This document shows positions 32,351-41,736 of a stretch of 42,029 nucleotides of DNA, piece after piece. The DNA lies in contig DEQO01000149.1 of assembly GCA_002360495.1 (NCBI GenBank), forward strand, positions 1 to 42,029. Direction: 5' to 3'. A program made the translations under genes and the position numbers. Below the pieces are notes generated by a model. The model had not been told where the DNA came from and ran no database searches. It saw nothing but the letters and a program-made list of their open reading frames with translations. This DNA is from Flavobacteriales bacterium UBA3364 (GTDB lineage Bacteria > Bacteroidota > Bacteroidia > Flavobacteriales_F > PHOS-HE28). Each line of letters starts with the position of its first letter. The first letter of the stretch is position 1.

Positions 32351-34627
32351 ATGTCGGAGAAGACCACTGCACCCAGCCGCTGGAAACGCCGCCTGATCAT
32401 ATGGGGCGGTGTGCTCGTGGGTCTACTTCTTCTGCTCGCCTTCCTGTTCCCTTACATCCTGAAGCGCTACATCGAAACGCATAGCGAGGAGTGGATCGAT
32501 CGCAAGGTCACCATCGACCGCATCATCCTGAATCCGTTCACGTTCCGCTATGCGGTAACGGGTGTTACGTGCTACGAACCCCATAGTGATGTCGTGTTCG
32601 TCTCCTGGGAGGATGTCAGTGTGCGGGCCAATGTTCTCAGGGCTTTGCGCAACAAGAACTGGCGATTCTCCGGACTGCGGATCGCCGCGCCGTACTTCCA
32701 TATCGTGCAGAACGGCGACCGCTTCAACTTCAGCGATCTGATGGAATTGGGGAACGGCGAAGGGACTACGCCCGACACGGCGGCACCCGTGCGCTTCAGC
32801 ATGAGGGATATCGAACTGAGCGATGGTCGCATCGAATACATCAGCGATGTGCTCGCTTCACCGGTGGGACTGAAGAACCTGAAGGCCACCTGTACCCTCA
32901 TTTCCTCGGAAAATGCGCGGATGGACTTCGGCCTTGGCTTCGACCTGGACGCAGGTGGTCGAATGGACGGTGGTTTCATGATCGACACGGAGAGGTCGCA
33001 ATATGGGATCGATGCGCAGTTGCGTTCGTTCGACCTTGCGCAGACGCTGCCCTACCTGCAGGACTTTTTCGCCTGCAGGAGCTTCGATGGTTCCATGGAC
33101 ATGGACCTTCATCTTCTTGATGCCTATAGCGACACCACCGGCCTTTCCATCAGCGGGAAATTGGACGTTCGCGATGTGAAGTTGATGGACCCGAACGGCG
33201 ATGACCTTTTCGCGTTGAAGATGACGAGTGTGCGACTGGATACGCTGCGCGCGAAGGACCAGCACGTGGAAGTGGGCGATGTGGTGCTCGATGGCGGCGA
33301 CCTGCGCTTCGTGATGCTGGCCGATGGAAGCGACAACTGGACGCGTCTGCTGAAGCTGGACACGTTGGCGGGGTCCGGTGACTCGGCCAGCACACAACTA
33401 CAGGCCAGCGAGAGCAACCTGTTCGTAATGCTGGCGGATTACCTGAGCTATCTCGGCCAGCAGGTCGTGGCCAGCGATTACACCGCGAAGAAACTGGCAC
33501 TCCTGAACAGCTCCGTCGATTTCGAGGACCATACGCCAGCGCAACCGTTCCGCTATGCGATCTCAGCGATCAACATGACGGCCAACCGATTCACCAGTGA
33601 TCAGGAAGCGGGGCGTGTGACCGCGAGCGCGGTGTTGCAGGAAACGGGCAAGCTGAAAGCCGATGCCACCTTCGATCCGCATAACATCCGCAATGTGACG
33701 GTGAACATGGAGGTGGATGATCTCGCGTTGAACCACCTCGACGCTTATGGGCGTTGGTACGGCGCACATCCTCTGGAAGATGGACTGCTGCGCTATGTGA
33801 CGAAGACCATCGTGGTCGATGGCAAAATGGACTCGCAGAACAGCTTGCACATCGACAAATTGAAGGTGGGCAAGAAGGTGGAAGAGCACGACCCGGAGAT
33901 CTACGTGCTGCCGCTGCGACTGGCCGCTGGTCTCTTGAAGGATGCGAAGGGCATTGTGGAACTGGACGTGCCCGTGAAGGGTGATCTGAAGGACCCCGAA
34001 TTCAAGGTGTGGCCGATCGTTTGGAAGATCTTCAAGGACCTGCTGATGAAAGCGATCACCGCTCCCGGCAAACTCCTGTCACGAACCTTCGAGGGCGTGG
34101 ACGAAGAGGACCTGGAGCGCGTGCGGTTCGCGTACCTCGATGTGGGGCCGGGCGCACCACAGGAGAAGACGCTGCGACAACTGACCGCCGCCCTGAAGGA
34201 GAAAGAGGAACTCAGTGTCGATCTGGTCTCCATCGTGGACGCGAAAGCAGAAGCAAAGGAGGTGGCCGTGTTCCATGCGAAGAAGGCGTTCCTGTTCCCG
34301 GACAAGCCGGAGATCGATGGGAACGACAGCGCGCGCATCGCCGGGTTGAGCACACGCGATACAGCGTTCACGGCCTACGTGGATGGGCGCACGGCGAACA
34401 TGAGCGGCAAGTCGCTGCATGATCGTTGTCTTTCCGTGCTCGGAGCCTCTGAGGCGGACCGTATCGCAGCCGAGATCGAGTACGCCAGGCGAGAAAGCAC
34501 CATGCAGTTCCTCCTGGCGCAAGGAATTTCGCCGGAGCGGGTGCGTTACCGGGAAGGAACGGACGAGGAACTGGCCGGGCAGCGAGGTGTGCCTGGATAC
34601 CGGTTCGTGTATGATGTGGGGGAGTGA
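32351..34627 (+). CDS. DUF748 (AsmA-like) membrane-anchored protein
   Basis: 758 residues. After a basic N-terminus (KRRLIIWGG) a single membrane helix (about 15-38) anchors a long beta-rich region. DUF748 phrases are visible: WIDRKVTIDRIILNPFTFRY, VFVSWEDVSVRANVLRAL, FSGLRIAAPYFHIVQNGDRF and MRDIELSDGRIEYISDVLAS. The C-terminal helical part (TLRQLTAALKEKEELSVDLV) also fits the family. Such AsmA-like proteins probably bridge the envelope and are proposed to move lipid between membranes; no direct evidence exists for this one. It appears monocistronic. The frame opens at a GTG at 32330 inside a hairpin region, so ATG 32351 is preferred. Confidence 0.85.
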   Translation: MSEKTTAPSRWKRRLIIWGGVLVGLLLLLAFLFPYILKRYIETHSEEWIDRKVTIDRIILNPFTFRYAVTGVTCYEPHSDVVFVSWEDVSVRANVLRALRNKNWRFSGLRIAAPYFHIVQNGDRFNFSDLMELGNGEGTTPDTAAPVRFSMRDIELSDGRIEYISDVLASPVGLKNLKATCTLISSENARMDFGLGFDLDAGGRMDGGFMIDTERSQYGIDAQLRSFDLAQTLPYLQDFFACRSFDGSMDMDLHLLDAYSDTTGLSISGKLDVRDVKLMDPNGDDLFALKMTSVRLDTLRAKDQHVEVGDVVLDGGDLRFVMLADGSDNWTRLLKLDTLAGSGDSASTQLQASESNLFVMLADYLSYLGQQVVASDYTAKKLALLNSSVDFEDHTPAQPFRYAISAINMTANRFTSDQEAGRVTASAVLQETGKLKADATFDPHNIRNVTVNMEVDDLALNHLDAYGRWYGAHPLEDGLLRYVTKTIVVDGKMDSQNSLHIDKLKVGKKVEEHDPEIYVLPLRLAAGLLKDAKGIVELDVPVKGDLKDPEFKVWPIVWKIFKDLLMKAITAPGKLLSRTFEGVDEEDLERVRFAYLDVGPGAPQEKTLRQLTAALKEKEELSVDLVSIVDAKAEAKEVAVFHAKKAFLFPDKPEIDGNDSARIAGLSTRDTAFTAYVDGRTANMSGKSLHDRCLSVLGASEADRIAAEIEYARRESTMQFLLAQGISPERVRYREGTDEELAGQRGVPGYRFVYDVGE

Positions 34628-34800
34628 GAACAGTGGTCCGCTGACGCTCAACGGCAATTCGCCATCACCATTGCCCTCGGAACACACATGAACGAATCGG
34701 CGCGACGGACGCGCATTTCTCCTGGGCGTTGATCATCACATCACGTGTGACCCGGTAACATCCGTTCCGAAAGCATCGCTACACGCTCGGGGTCCACTGC

Positions 34801-35616
34801 TCAACGCAGGATGAGCTTGCGCTTTTCCGTCCATGCGGCACATTGCACGCGAAGGGCATAAACGCCAGGAGCCAGGTCGTTCAGGGGCAGTAGGATCCTG
34901 GCGGCGGTGGCCACCTGTTGCGTATGCACCAAACGACCGTTGCCATCCATCAACGACAGGCTTACGTGATCCTCGCTACGTCCCAGATCGATGGTGACCG
35001 AACGGCCGATCTCGGACGGGTTGGGATAGATGCTCATCGCATTCCGCTGGGGGCTTTCGTCCACCCGAACGTGGTCACTGATCGTTGTGTCCACATTGAC
35101 CACCACGCTGAACACCGGCCCCCACTCGCCTTGCAGGTCTTGAGCCCGCATGCGCAACACATGTACGCCTTCTTCCACAGGAGGTATTGCGGCACCACGG
35201 ACGGTCTCGATCACATTATCGAAAGCGCCATCGGCGGAGAGCATGGGCGTGCCCTGGCCCAACCCGGGGTCATCATCGAAGAAGTACTCGGCGTTCTGGA
35301 GATGTACATCGGGCCACGTGGTGAAATTCGGCCAGATGTCCACGACGATCGAGAAAAGAGGACCCCAAGCGCCATCTTGGTCCTTTGAGCGCACCCCCAA
35401 CCTGTGTGCTCCTTCCGGGGAGGGGAGAGGTGCTTGTGCCATGATCGCCTCGATCACATTGTTGAAAGCGCCATCGGCCGCGCTCATGGGGGTGCCGTTC
35501 CCGGGTCCTGGGTCCGTGTCCCAGAAATACTCGGCCTGCTGCACCCCGAGCTGGCAGAAACCCGGAGACAACGCCAGCGCTGTGAGGAAGCAACCAAGTA
35601 GGCGTGCAAGGCTCAT
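34801..35616 (-). CDS. T9SS-sorted protein with two AEYF-DDPG repeats
   Basis: 271 residues. Signal peptide MSLARLLGCFLTALALSPGF, then two related units of about 75 residues. The first has QQAEYFWDTDPGPGNGTPMS and GAWGPLFSIVVDI, the second QNAEYFFDDDPGLGQGTPML and GEWGPVFSVVVNV. The T9SS type A domain begins MSIYPNPSEIGRSVTIDLG and ends ALRVQCAAWTEKRKLILR. This repeat is seen in large Bacteroidota surface proteins; its function is unknown. It starts 4 bases after the beta-helix gene stop, so the two are co-transcribed. ATG 35616 is chosen for the signal peptide. The spacer 34628-34800 to the DUF748 gene holds nothing recognisable. Confidence 0.87.
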   Translation of the reverse strand: MSLARLLGCFLTALALSPGFCQLGVQQAEYFWDTDPGPGNGTPMSAADGAFNNVIEAIMAQAPLPSPEGAHRLGVRSKDQDGAWGPLFSIVVDIWPNFTTWPDVHLQNAEYFFDDDPGLGQGTPMLSADGAFDNVIETVRGAAIPPVEEGVHVLRMRAQDLQGEWGPVFSVVVNVDTTISDHVRVDESPQRNAMSIYPNPSEIGRSVTIDLGRSEDHVSLSLMDGNGRLVHTQQVATAARILLPLNDLAPGVYALRVQCAAWTEKRKLILR

Positions 35617-35620
35617 GGTA

Positions 35621-36811
35621 TCAGCGATCGAAGGTTTGGGCGCGTACACGCAAGGTGTTCCCGGACCGGATGTTGTACGCATGATGGGTCAAGTAGGTCC
35701 TGGCCGCACCGGTATGCAACGGGTGGAAATTATCGAGCGAGTACGACCCTCCATAGGCACCGGCATCACCCGGGGAGAGGTCCAGGTCATAGAATACCGG
35801 TGAGGGATTCGCACCATCGATCGCCGCAACTGCATTGGTCAATCGGCCGTCACTATCAAGTTCGATGGTCACGTCGGTGGTGTTGTTGGCCATGAAGTCG
35901 GTCACGTTGATCGGGTCATTCGCATTCACATGGTTGTAGTAGGCGTTGCCGGGCCCCCCCATTCCGATGGAATAGGGTTCGCAAGGGACCTGGGTGATCA
36001 CGTTGTTCATGTACTCCCAGACCGGAGTGGGAGCCCCGGGACTGATCACGGACATCCCAAGGACAATGTTCGGACACCCCCCCGCGAAGACCGTGTTGTT
36101 CGCGAGGATGTTGGTGGCAGCCAGGCTCCCGCCGTGGACCTCGATCCCATAGCCCGCATGCGTGATGAAGTTGTTCCGGATGTGCAGCACTTGTTGCGTG
36201 CTGGTGATCACGAACCCGTTATGACCAAGAACGATGTTACCCATCACCACGCAGGTGTCCGTAACGGGGCTCGTGGCATTTGTCTCGAGCGCGAGTCCGG
36301 TCCAGTCCGCGTTGATGCGGTTGCCGATGACGTTCCCGAACTGCAGACGAACATCACCATTCAACGTGCAGCCCACCAGCTGAACGTCGAATGCGGGGTT
36401 GTCAATGACCACTGTCCCCTCCACGAAGAAACAATCCAGGATGCGTACACGTGTGCTGCGCACATCGGCAGTGCCGTCGCTGGTAATGCCGCCGAACGTA
36501 TTGCGCATACCGATGATGTCGATCGTGCGACCCGGCGCAGCCACGAGGCGATAGTCGCCTTGCACATAGAAGAAGTCATTCTCAGTGAAACTCACGAATT
36601 GCAGGCTCTTGTCCACCGTGATGTTCTCGATCCATGGGATGTTCCCTCCACGGTTCTTGATCACGATCCGGTCGCCATCCACGGCAGCATTCACGGCTGA
36701 GGTGACGTTCGGGTAGGTCGGAGAAACACCGAATTCCTCCACGATCCGGTCGGCCGCATGGGCCGACGCCATGGATAATGAGAATAGCAAGGAGAGGCAC
36801 CGGATATTCAT
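35621..36811 (-). CDS. Exported right-handed beta-helix-like protein
   Basis: 396 residues. The signal peptide MNIRCLSLLFSLSMASAHAA is followed by EFGVSPTYPNVTSAVNAAVD, a start typical of pectate-lyase-like parallel beta-helices. Short strand repeats follow (DIIGMRNTFGGI, VRILDCFFVEGTVVIDN, VLHIRNNFITHAGYGIEVHG, NILANNTVFAGG), then a SPGDAGAYGGSYSLDNF ending like choice-of-anchor proteins. No catalytic motif was recognised. It lacks its own T9SS sorting domain, while the gene 4 bases downstream has one. ATG 36811 is chosen for the signal peptide; a TATATTCG box lies at 36846-36839. The upstream open frame to 37060 overlaps a terminator and is not coding. Confidence 0.82.
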   Translation of the reverse strand: MNIRCLSLLFSLSMASAHAADRIVEEFGVSPTYPNVTSAVNAAVDGDRIVIKNRGGNIPWIENITVDKSLQFVSFTENDFFYVQGDYRLVAAPGRTIDIIGMRNTFGGITSDGTADVRSTRVRILDCFFVEGTVVIDNPAFDVQLVGCTLNGDVRLQFGNVIGNRINADWTGLALETNATSPVTDTCVVMGNIVLGHNGFVITSTQQVLHIRNNFITHAGYGIEVHGGSLAATNILANNTVFAGGCPNIVLGMSVISPGAPTPVWEYMNNVITQVPCEPYSIGMGGPGNAYYNHVNANDPINVTDFMANNTTDVTIELDSDGRLTNAVAAIDGANPSPVFYDLDLSPGDAGAYGGSYSLDNFHPLHTGAARTYLTHHAYNIRSGNTLRVRAQTFDR

Positions 36812-36838
36812 GATGGGCTTTTTTCGAGCTTGTGTCGA

Positions 36839-36846
36839 CGAATATA
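36839..36846 (-). promoter_or_regulatory. Putative -7 box (TATATTCG) for the beta-helix gene
   Basis: On the minus strand TATATTCG, identical to the box at 9041-9048 and one base from TAnnTTTG, 27 bases before the ATG. Confidence 0.35.
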
Positions 36847-37066
36847 GCGGGGCGGAACATTGGTGATGCTTTTTCCGGCTGGGCCTCGCGTTGCGCGGTA
36901 TGTACCCGCTCGTTGTAACGCTGGATAGGACCGGCGCCTGGAGCGAGGGATCGCTGGAACATTTCGGATTCCTACGGATGGCGAAACGCTTCCTCACGGT
37001 GGACAAGGGATCCTCGGGGCCTTCCGGACCCGACAACGGTGCTCGGAGCCAGCGATCCATCCCTGG

Positions 37067-37101
37067 AACAAAACGCCCCGTGATCCAAGACCACGGGGCG
37101 T
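37067..37101 (-). terminator. Rho-independent terminator of the giant PKD gene
   Basis: On the minus strand ACGCCCCGTG pairs perfectly with CACGGGGCGT across a 9-base loop, followed by TTTTGTT. It lies 20 bases after the stop codon. Confidence 0.85.
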
Positions 37102-37120
37102 CGCTTTCACCAACAACGAA

Positions 37121-40100
37121 CTATTCGACGACGATCTTTCGGTGGAACGTTCCCTGATCGGCATCCAAGCGAAGTATGTAGCCGCCTTTTGCCAGGTCGC
37201 TGACATCGAGTGTTTCGGTGGTGCTCGTTGATCTTGCACTTTGCACCAGCCGCCCGTCGGCGGTGAATAGACGAAGCAGGGTATTCGTCGGCAGACCACT
37301 GATATTGAGCACATCGCTTGCTGGTACCGGGAACACACGGATCGACGCCCCCTCCAGCTCACCGAGCCCTGTGTCGAACGGATCCACGGTTTGGCATTGG
37401 GTCGTCCAGCAGGTGTCTTGCTCAACGTCGTTCCAGTACCATGCGCTCACACAGACCTCATATGGGCCAGGTGGCTCGTACAGGTGTGTGATGGTCTGGC
37501 CGTAACCGATCGTTCCGTCACCAAAACTCCAGTTGTAGTCGACGGTCGATGCGTTGGCGTTGGCGGTGAAGATGACCACGGTGCCTTGATCGGTCCAAGT
37601 GAAGTTCACCGTGTAATTCGGGTCGCAGCCATTGCCGCCGCCGTTCACCGTGATCTCCGTGCAGAACAGGTCGGTGCAGGTGATGAACTGTCCATTGACC
37701 CCCTGATAGATGCTTGTCGCGGTGAGGCATACTTCATACGTGCCCGGGAACTGATAGCTGTGGAAGGGCTGTTCCTGCGTACTGGATGTTCCATCCCCGA
37801 AACTCCACAGGAACGTGGTCTGGAATCCTGTTCCAGTGGTGGTGTTCGAGAACTGCACCCCGTTCGGCGAAAGGAAGCGTGTAAAGCCGGCCGATAGACC
37901 CGTGCAAGGATCGTTCGGGTCGATCACCGTGATCGTGGTGCAGGTCTGGTCCGTGCAGTTCCCCTGGACCACCGTAAGGCATACCGTGTAGGTGCCTGGG
38001 GCAAAGGCGTGGTCCGGAGCGTATTCATCGCTTGTAGTACCGTCGCCGAAGTCCCAACTATAGACCGCGGCAATGTCGATCGGCAATTCTTGCGTGCAGT
38101 TCTCGAACAGATAGGCGCCGTTCTCGAAAGGCAAGGGCACGAAACAGGCGACCAATCCGCTGCAGAAGTCCCCACCAACGACCAGTTGCTGGCAGGTAAT
38201 GTCCACGCATGTGCCATGCGTAACGGTCAAGCATACGTTGTATACGCCCGCGTTGAATACGTGTTCCGGGGCGGCGGCCATGCTGGTGGTGCCATCACCG
38301 AAATCCCATAGATAGGTCGGAGGAATGTCGTAGTCCAAGAGCTGCGAGCAATTCTCGAATACGTAGGCATTGTCATTGAACTCGATCGGTTCGAAACAGG
38401 CCACCAAACCCGCGCATGGATCGCCACTTCCGACCTGGACCAAATAACAGATCGGGTCCGAACAGAAGACGACCGGCCATCCGGGGAAGGCTTCGAAGAC
38501 CGTGTTGATCGTGAGGCAAACCTCGTACACCCCTGGTTGGGCGTAGTCATGTAGTGGATCCGGTCCGCCGGCCATGGTGCCGTCGCCGAAGGACCAGGTG
38601 TACTCCGTATTGGCCGTGGTGCCGGTCGATGTGCTGGTGAATTGAACGGCGAGGCCCGATGGAGTTGTGACGAAGTTGGCCTGATGCTGTTCGCAGGGCC
38701 CACCACCGCCAATTGTGAGCACGGTGCACGCGGTGTCGACGCAATTGCCTTGGACGATCGTGAGGCATACCTCGTAGGAGCCCGGTGCGAACGAGTGATC
38801 TGGCTGTACTTCATTGCTGGTCGTGCCGTCCCCGAAATCCCAGAAGTACTGGACCGGGATGCCGAGAGGCAGGGTCTGTGAGCAGTTCTCGAACAGGTAC
38901 GCACCGTTCTCGAAGGGTAGGGCCTGGAAGCAGGCAACGAGCCCGGCACACGGATCAACGAAACCCACGTCCACGGTGTAACACACATCGTCTTCGCAGG
39001 TCACCACCGGTTGCCCGGGGAATGCAAGGATGCTTACCACGTGCAGGCACACCTCGTAAACACCTTGCACAGCATAGTCATGCACCGGGTTCGGGCCGCT
39101 ACCCGTGGCGCCATCGCCAAAGGACCAGGAGAAAATGCTCTGCGATGAAGGCCCGGAAGTAGTGCCGATGAATTGAATGGCGAGACCGTTCGGCTCGGTG
39201 GTGAAATCTGCGACCAATTGATCGCATGGGTCATTTCCGCCCACCGTGATGGTTGTGCAGAATTCGTCCGTACAATCACCGTGGGTAACGACGAGACAAA
39301 CGGTCCATGTACCCGTCGCGAAGGTGTGGTCGGGGTCGCTCTCCGAACTGGTGCTTCCATCACCGAAGTCCCAGGAATAGTACCAGGGGATGTCGATGGG
39401 CAGCACCTGCGAGCAATTCTCGAACAGGTATGCACCGTTCCCGAAGGGTAGGGCCTCAAAGCAGGCCATCAATCCGGAGCAAGGGTCTCCCCCTACAGTG
39501 ATCACCATGCACGTGCTGTCCGTACAAGGACCTTGCGTTACCTCCAGGCACACCAAGTGGTTACCGGGAGCGAAGACGTGATCGGGCTCGGTTTGTGTGC
39601 TGCTGGTCCCATCTCCAAAGTCCCAGAGGTATTGGATGGGTGCTTCAATAGGCAGGTCCTGTGAGCAATTCTCGAACACGAATACGCCACCCGTGAATGG
39701 TATGGGCTCAAAGCACGCCACCAAACCTTCGCACGGATCGCTGCCCACGACCACCATCGTACAATAGTCATCCGTGCAGGTGAGCAGTTGCCCGTTCGGG
39801 CCTGGGTAGGTGCTTACGACCAATAAGCAGACCTCATAGGTGCCGCTTTGGGCGTAGAAATGGAAGGGTTGTGGGTCGTTGCTCGTACTTCCATCACCGA
39901 ATTGCCAGGTGAAGGAAGCCGAGTTACCGGTGCCGGTGGTGGCATTCGAGAAGTTGACGCCCAACCCCGAAGGGAACGGGACGAAGGAGGCGTTCAGGCC
40001 TGCACATGAGCTTCCTCCGAAGGCAACGATCTCGAAACAGTAAGTGTCCTGGCAGGTGACCACCGACCCATCCGGCGCGTTCACTATGCTGATCGCGGTC

Positions 40101-41383
40101 AGACAAGCCAAATAGGTCCCAGGCAGAGCATAGGTGTGTACAGGGTCCATCGCATTGCTGCCCGACCCGTCACCGAAGGTCCACTGCCACATCGTGTTCG
40201 GTCCGTGACCGCTCGTGGCATTCTGGAACTGGACCACATTGCCGGAAATGATGGACCCGAAGTTGGCCATAAGGCTTCCGCAGATCACATCGGGTACGAC
40301 CACGGTATGGCAAACGCTCCGTACGCAGTTCTGCCAATACACGGTAAGGCATACTTCGTACGTGCCCGGCGCGGAGAAGACATGCTCGCCGACCATCGCG
40401 GTGCTCGTGCTACCATCGCCGAAGTCCCACACATATTGCACGCCGACCTCTGGAGTGGAGCAGTTCTCGAACCAGTATGCGTCCGCTTGCTGTGCAGGAT
40501 GTGGGTCGAAGCAGGCCTCAACGCCGTCGCACGGAGCTCCTTGCGCAATGATCAGCCTGCAATCCTCGGCCCAACACGTGTCCTGTGTCCCTTCGTTGTA
40601 ATACCAACCGGCAAGGCACATGTTGTAAGGACCGGATTGCTGGTAGACGTGCGTGATCACAGCACCGGTTCCTGTCGTTCCGTCACCGAAATACCAAATG
40701 AAATTCGTGTTGGGCAGGGTGGAGGTGGCAGTGAAAACGACTACTCCTCCACTTGCGGCATTCCATGTAAGTGCTACGTTGAGATCGGGGTCGCAGGTGA
40801 ACTCTCCGATGTGCACAGGAGCGCAATACTCCCTTGAACAGGTCAGGCTGCCTCCGATGACAGTATAGGTCGTGGTAAGGACCATGCATACTTGATAGGT
40901 CCCACTACCGGCGTAGGTGTGCTGGGGCTCGGCCCAGTCGCTCGTGGTGCCATCACCGAAGTCCCAATGGACGGAGGTCTGGGAGCCATCGCCGACCACC
41001 ATGGCGTAGAATTGGACGTCGTTCCCCGTCGCTTCCCAAGTGAACCAAGTGTCCATTGTTGCGCAAGGGTCGCCTCCGCTTACGACAATGGTCATGCACT
41101 CCGAGTCCGAGCATACGCCCCAATTGGCCGAGAGGCAGACCTCGTAAGTGCCAGGCTGTAGGTAGGTGTGTTCGCCATGCACCGCCGTGGAAGGGGCCGA
41201 CCCGTCCCCAAAATCCCACAAGAACTGAGCGTTGCCTGGCGCCCCTGAGCAATTGTCGAAGAAGTAATTGCCCGATGCCAAAGCATTAGGAACAAAGCAC
41301 GCGTTCAGGCCATCGCAACCTCCCGGTTGTGCCGTGGCGGCGATCGATGCGGTCAAGAATACGGAGGTGATGAACTTGCGCAT
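37121..41383 (-). CDS. Giant T9SS surface protein with 15 Cys-rich PKD repeats
   Basis: 1420 residues. A signal peptide (MRKFITSVFLTASIAATAQ) is followed by 15 PKD-type units, each with a W-x-FGDG core and a YEVCL-type strand. They fall in three classes. Type A (units 1, 4, 7, 8, 10, 12, 13) has GLVACF...FENCSQ, WDFGDGT and six Cys. Type B (2, 5, 6, 9, 11, 14) has VQFSNTTTG...WSFGDG...VTC-DD-C. Type C (3 and 15) has ITHLYEPPGPYEVC and DTCW. A T9SS type A domain (about 1340-1420, RVFPVPASDVLNISGLP to HRKIVVE) ends the chain. It is probably a cell-surface adhesin or structural fibre stabilised by disulfides; the ligand is unknown. It follows a small membrane-protein gene by 27 bases on the same strand. 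Confidence 0.95.
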   Translation of the reverse strand: MRKFITSVFLTASIAATAQPGGCDGLNACFVPNALASGNYFFDNCSGAPGNAQFLWDFGDGSAPSTAVHGEHTYLQPGTYEVCLSANWGVCSDSECMTIVVSGGDPCATMDTWFTWEATGNDVQFYAMVVGDGSQTSVHWDFGDGTTSDWAEPQHTYAGSGTYQVCMVLTTTYTVIGGSLTCSREYCAPVHIGEFTCDPDLNVALTWNAASGGVVVFTATSTLPNTNFIWYFGDGTTGTGAVITHVYQQSGPYNMCLAGWYYNEGTQDTCWAEDCRLIIAQGAPCDGVEACFDPHPAQQADAYWFENCSTPEVGVQYVWDFGDGSTSTAMVGEHVFSAPGTYEVCLTVYWQNCVRSVCHTVVVPDVICGSLMANFGSIISGNVVQFQNATSGHGPNTMWQWTFGDGSGSNAMDPVHTYALPGTYLACLTAISIVNAPDGSVVTCQDTYCFEIVAFGGSSCAGLNASFVPFPSGLGVNFSNATTGTGNSASFTWQFGDGSTSNDPQPFHFYAQSGTYEVCLLVVSTYPGPNGQLLTCTDDYCTMVVVGSDPCEGLVACFEPIPFTGGVFVFENCSQDLPIEAPIQYLWDFGDGTSSTQTEPDHVFAPGNHLVCLEVTQGPCTDSTCMVITVGGDPCSGLMACFEALPFGNGAYLFENCSQVLPIDIPWYYSWDFGDGSTSSESDPDHTFATGTWTVCLVVTHGDCTDEFCTTITVGGNDPCDQLVADFTTEPNGLAIQFIGTTSGPSSQSIFSWSFGDGATGSGPNPVHDYAVQGVYEVCLHVVSILAFPGQPVVTCEDDVCYTVDVGFVDPCAGLVACFQALPFENGAYLFENCSQTLPLGIPVQYFWDFGDGTTSNEVQPDHSFAPGSYEVCLTIVQGNCVDTACTVLTIGGGGPCEQHQANFVTTPSGLAVQFTSTSTGTTANTEYTWSFGDGTMAGGPDPLHDYAQPGVYEVCLTINTVFEAFPGWPVVFCSDPICYLVQVGSGDPCAGLVACFEPIEFNDNAYVFENCSQLLDYDIPPTYLWDFGDGTTSMAAAPEHVFNAGVYNVCLTVTHGTCVDITCQQLVVGGDFCSGLVACFVPLPFENGAYLFENCTQELPIDIAAVYSWDFGDGTTSDEYAPDHAFAPGTYTVCLTVVQGNCTDQTCTTITVIDPNDPCTGLSAGFTRFLSPNGVQFSNTTTGTGFQTTFLWSFGDGTSSTQEQPFHSYQFPGTYEVCLTATSIYQGVNGQFITCTDLFCTEITVNGGGNGCDPNYTVNFTWTDQGTVVIFTANANASTVDYNWSFGDGTIGYGQTITHLYEPPGPYEVCVSAWYWNDVEQDTCWTTQCQTVDPFDTGLGELEGASIRVFPVPASDVLNISGLPTNTLLRLFTADGRLVQSARSTSTTETLDVSDLAKGGYILRLDADQGTFHRKIVVE
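37400..41330 (-). repeat. DNA repeats encoding the 15 PKD units
   Basis: Degenerate tandem units of about 240-285 bp. Some neighbours remain close at DNA level, for example 38880-38945, 39410-39475 and 38095-38155, which share long runs around the FENCSQ and LPF codons. This is a candidate for copy-number variation and for assembly collapse. Confidence 0.8.
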
Positions 41384-41410
41384 GGTATCGGGCGTTATGT
41401 CGTATTGACG

Positions 41411-41662
41411 TCACGTTTCGTAAAAACGCCGCCCAGGCACCTGATCGGGGTGCAGCCAACGTCTTAGCCCTTTGTTCAAGGCGGGTAAAAGCACGAATAC
41501 CAGCAGCGGCACCAATATCCCGGTCAAGACCAGGGTTCGTAGCATCAGCGGCAGGCGGTCAAGCATGGGTCCGGCCAGCCAGGAGAACAGGGTGATCGAG
41601 GGGTAGATCGCGATCCAGACCAAAACGGCCGTCTTCCAGCGAGGAGGTGTTGCGGTAGACAT
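41411..41662 (-). CDS. Small two-helix membrane protein
   Basis: 83 residues with two membrane helices: about 10-32 (WKTAVLVWIAIYPSITLFSW) and about 40-62 (MLRTLVLTGILVPLLVFVLL). A basic tail KGLRRWLHPDQ follows. The pattern WK-A-L-WIAIYP...LRTLVLT-ILVPL matches the membrane module often fused behind antibiotic-biosynthesis-monooxygenase (ABM) domains, here present alone. Its role is unknown. ATG 41662 is preferred to a GTG two codons earlier. It is on the same strand as the giant PKD gene and 27 bases before it. A CACCTTTG box overlaps its start, while the tRNA promoter diverges from it. Confidence 0.7.
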   Translation of the reverse strand: MSTATPPRWKTAVLVWIAIYPSITLFSWLAGPMLDRLPLMLRTLVLTGILVPLLVFVLLPALNKGLRRWLHPDQVPGRRFYET

Positions 41663-41684
41663 GGCCACAAAGGTGGCTTGCTGT

Positions 41685-41715
41685 TTTGCGGATACCCCCG
41701 ATCCTGCTACTTTTG
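41685..41715 (+). promoter_or_regulatory. Consensus promoter of tRNA-Asn (TTTG-N19-TACTTTTG)
   Basis: TTTG at 41685-41688 and TACTTTTG at 41708-41715 with a 19-base spacer match the Bacteroidota primary sigma consensus at every defined position. The tRNA begins 21 bases later. Confidence 0.85.
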
Positions 41716-41736
41716 CCGTCCCTTAACGGGGGACCT

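Larger units (their letters stand above)
36812..37120. other. Spacer between the PKD giant and the beta-helix gene
   Basis: About 310 bases. It contains the terminator of the PKD gene (37073-37101) and a promoter-like TATATTCG before the beta-helix gene. Open frames on both strands lack any recognisable feature. Nothing else was seen. Confidence 0.6.

Noticed and set aside
37400..41330. Regularly repeated DNA that might suggest a CRISPR array
   Set aside because: Units are about 240-285 bp, in one open frame, and encode PKD domains; there are no short identical repeats with unique spacers.
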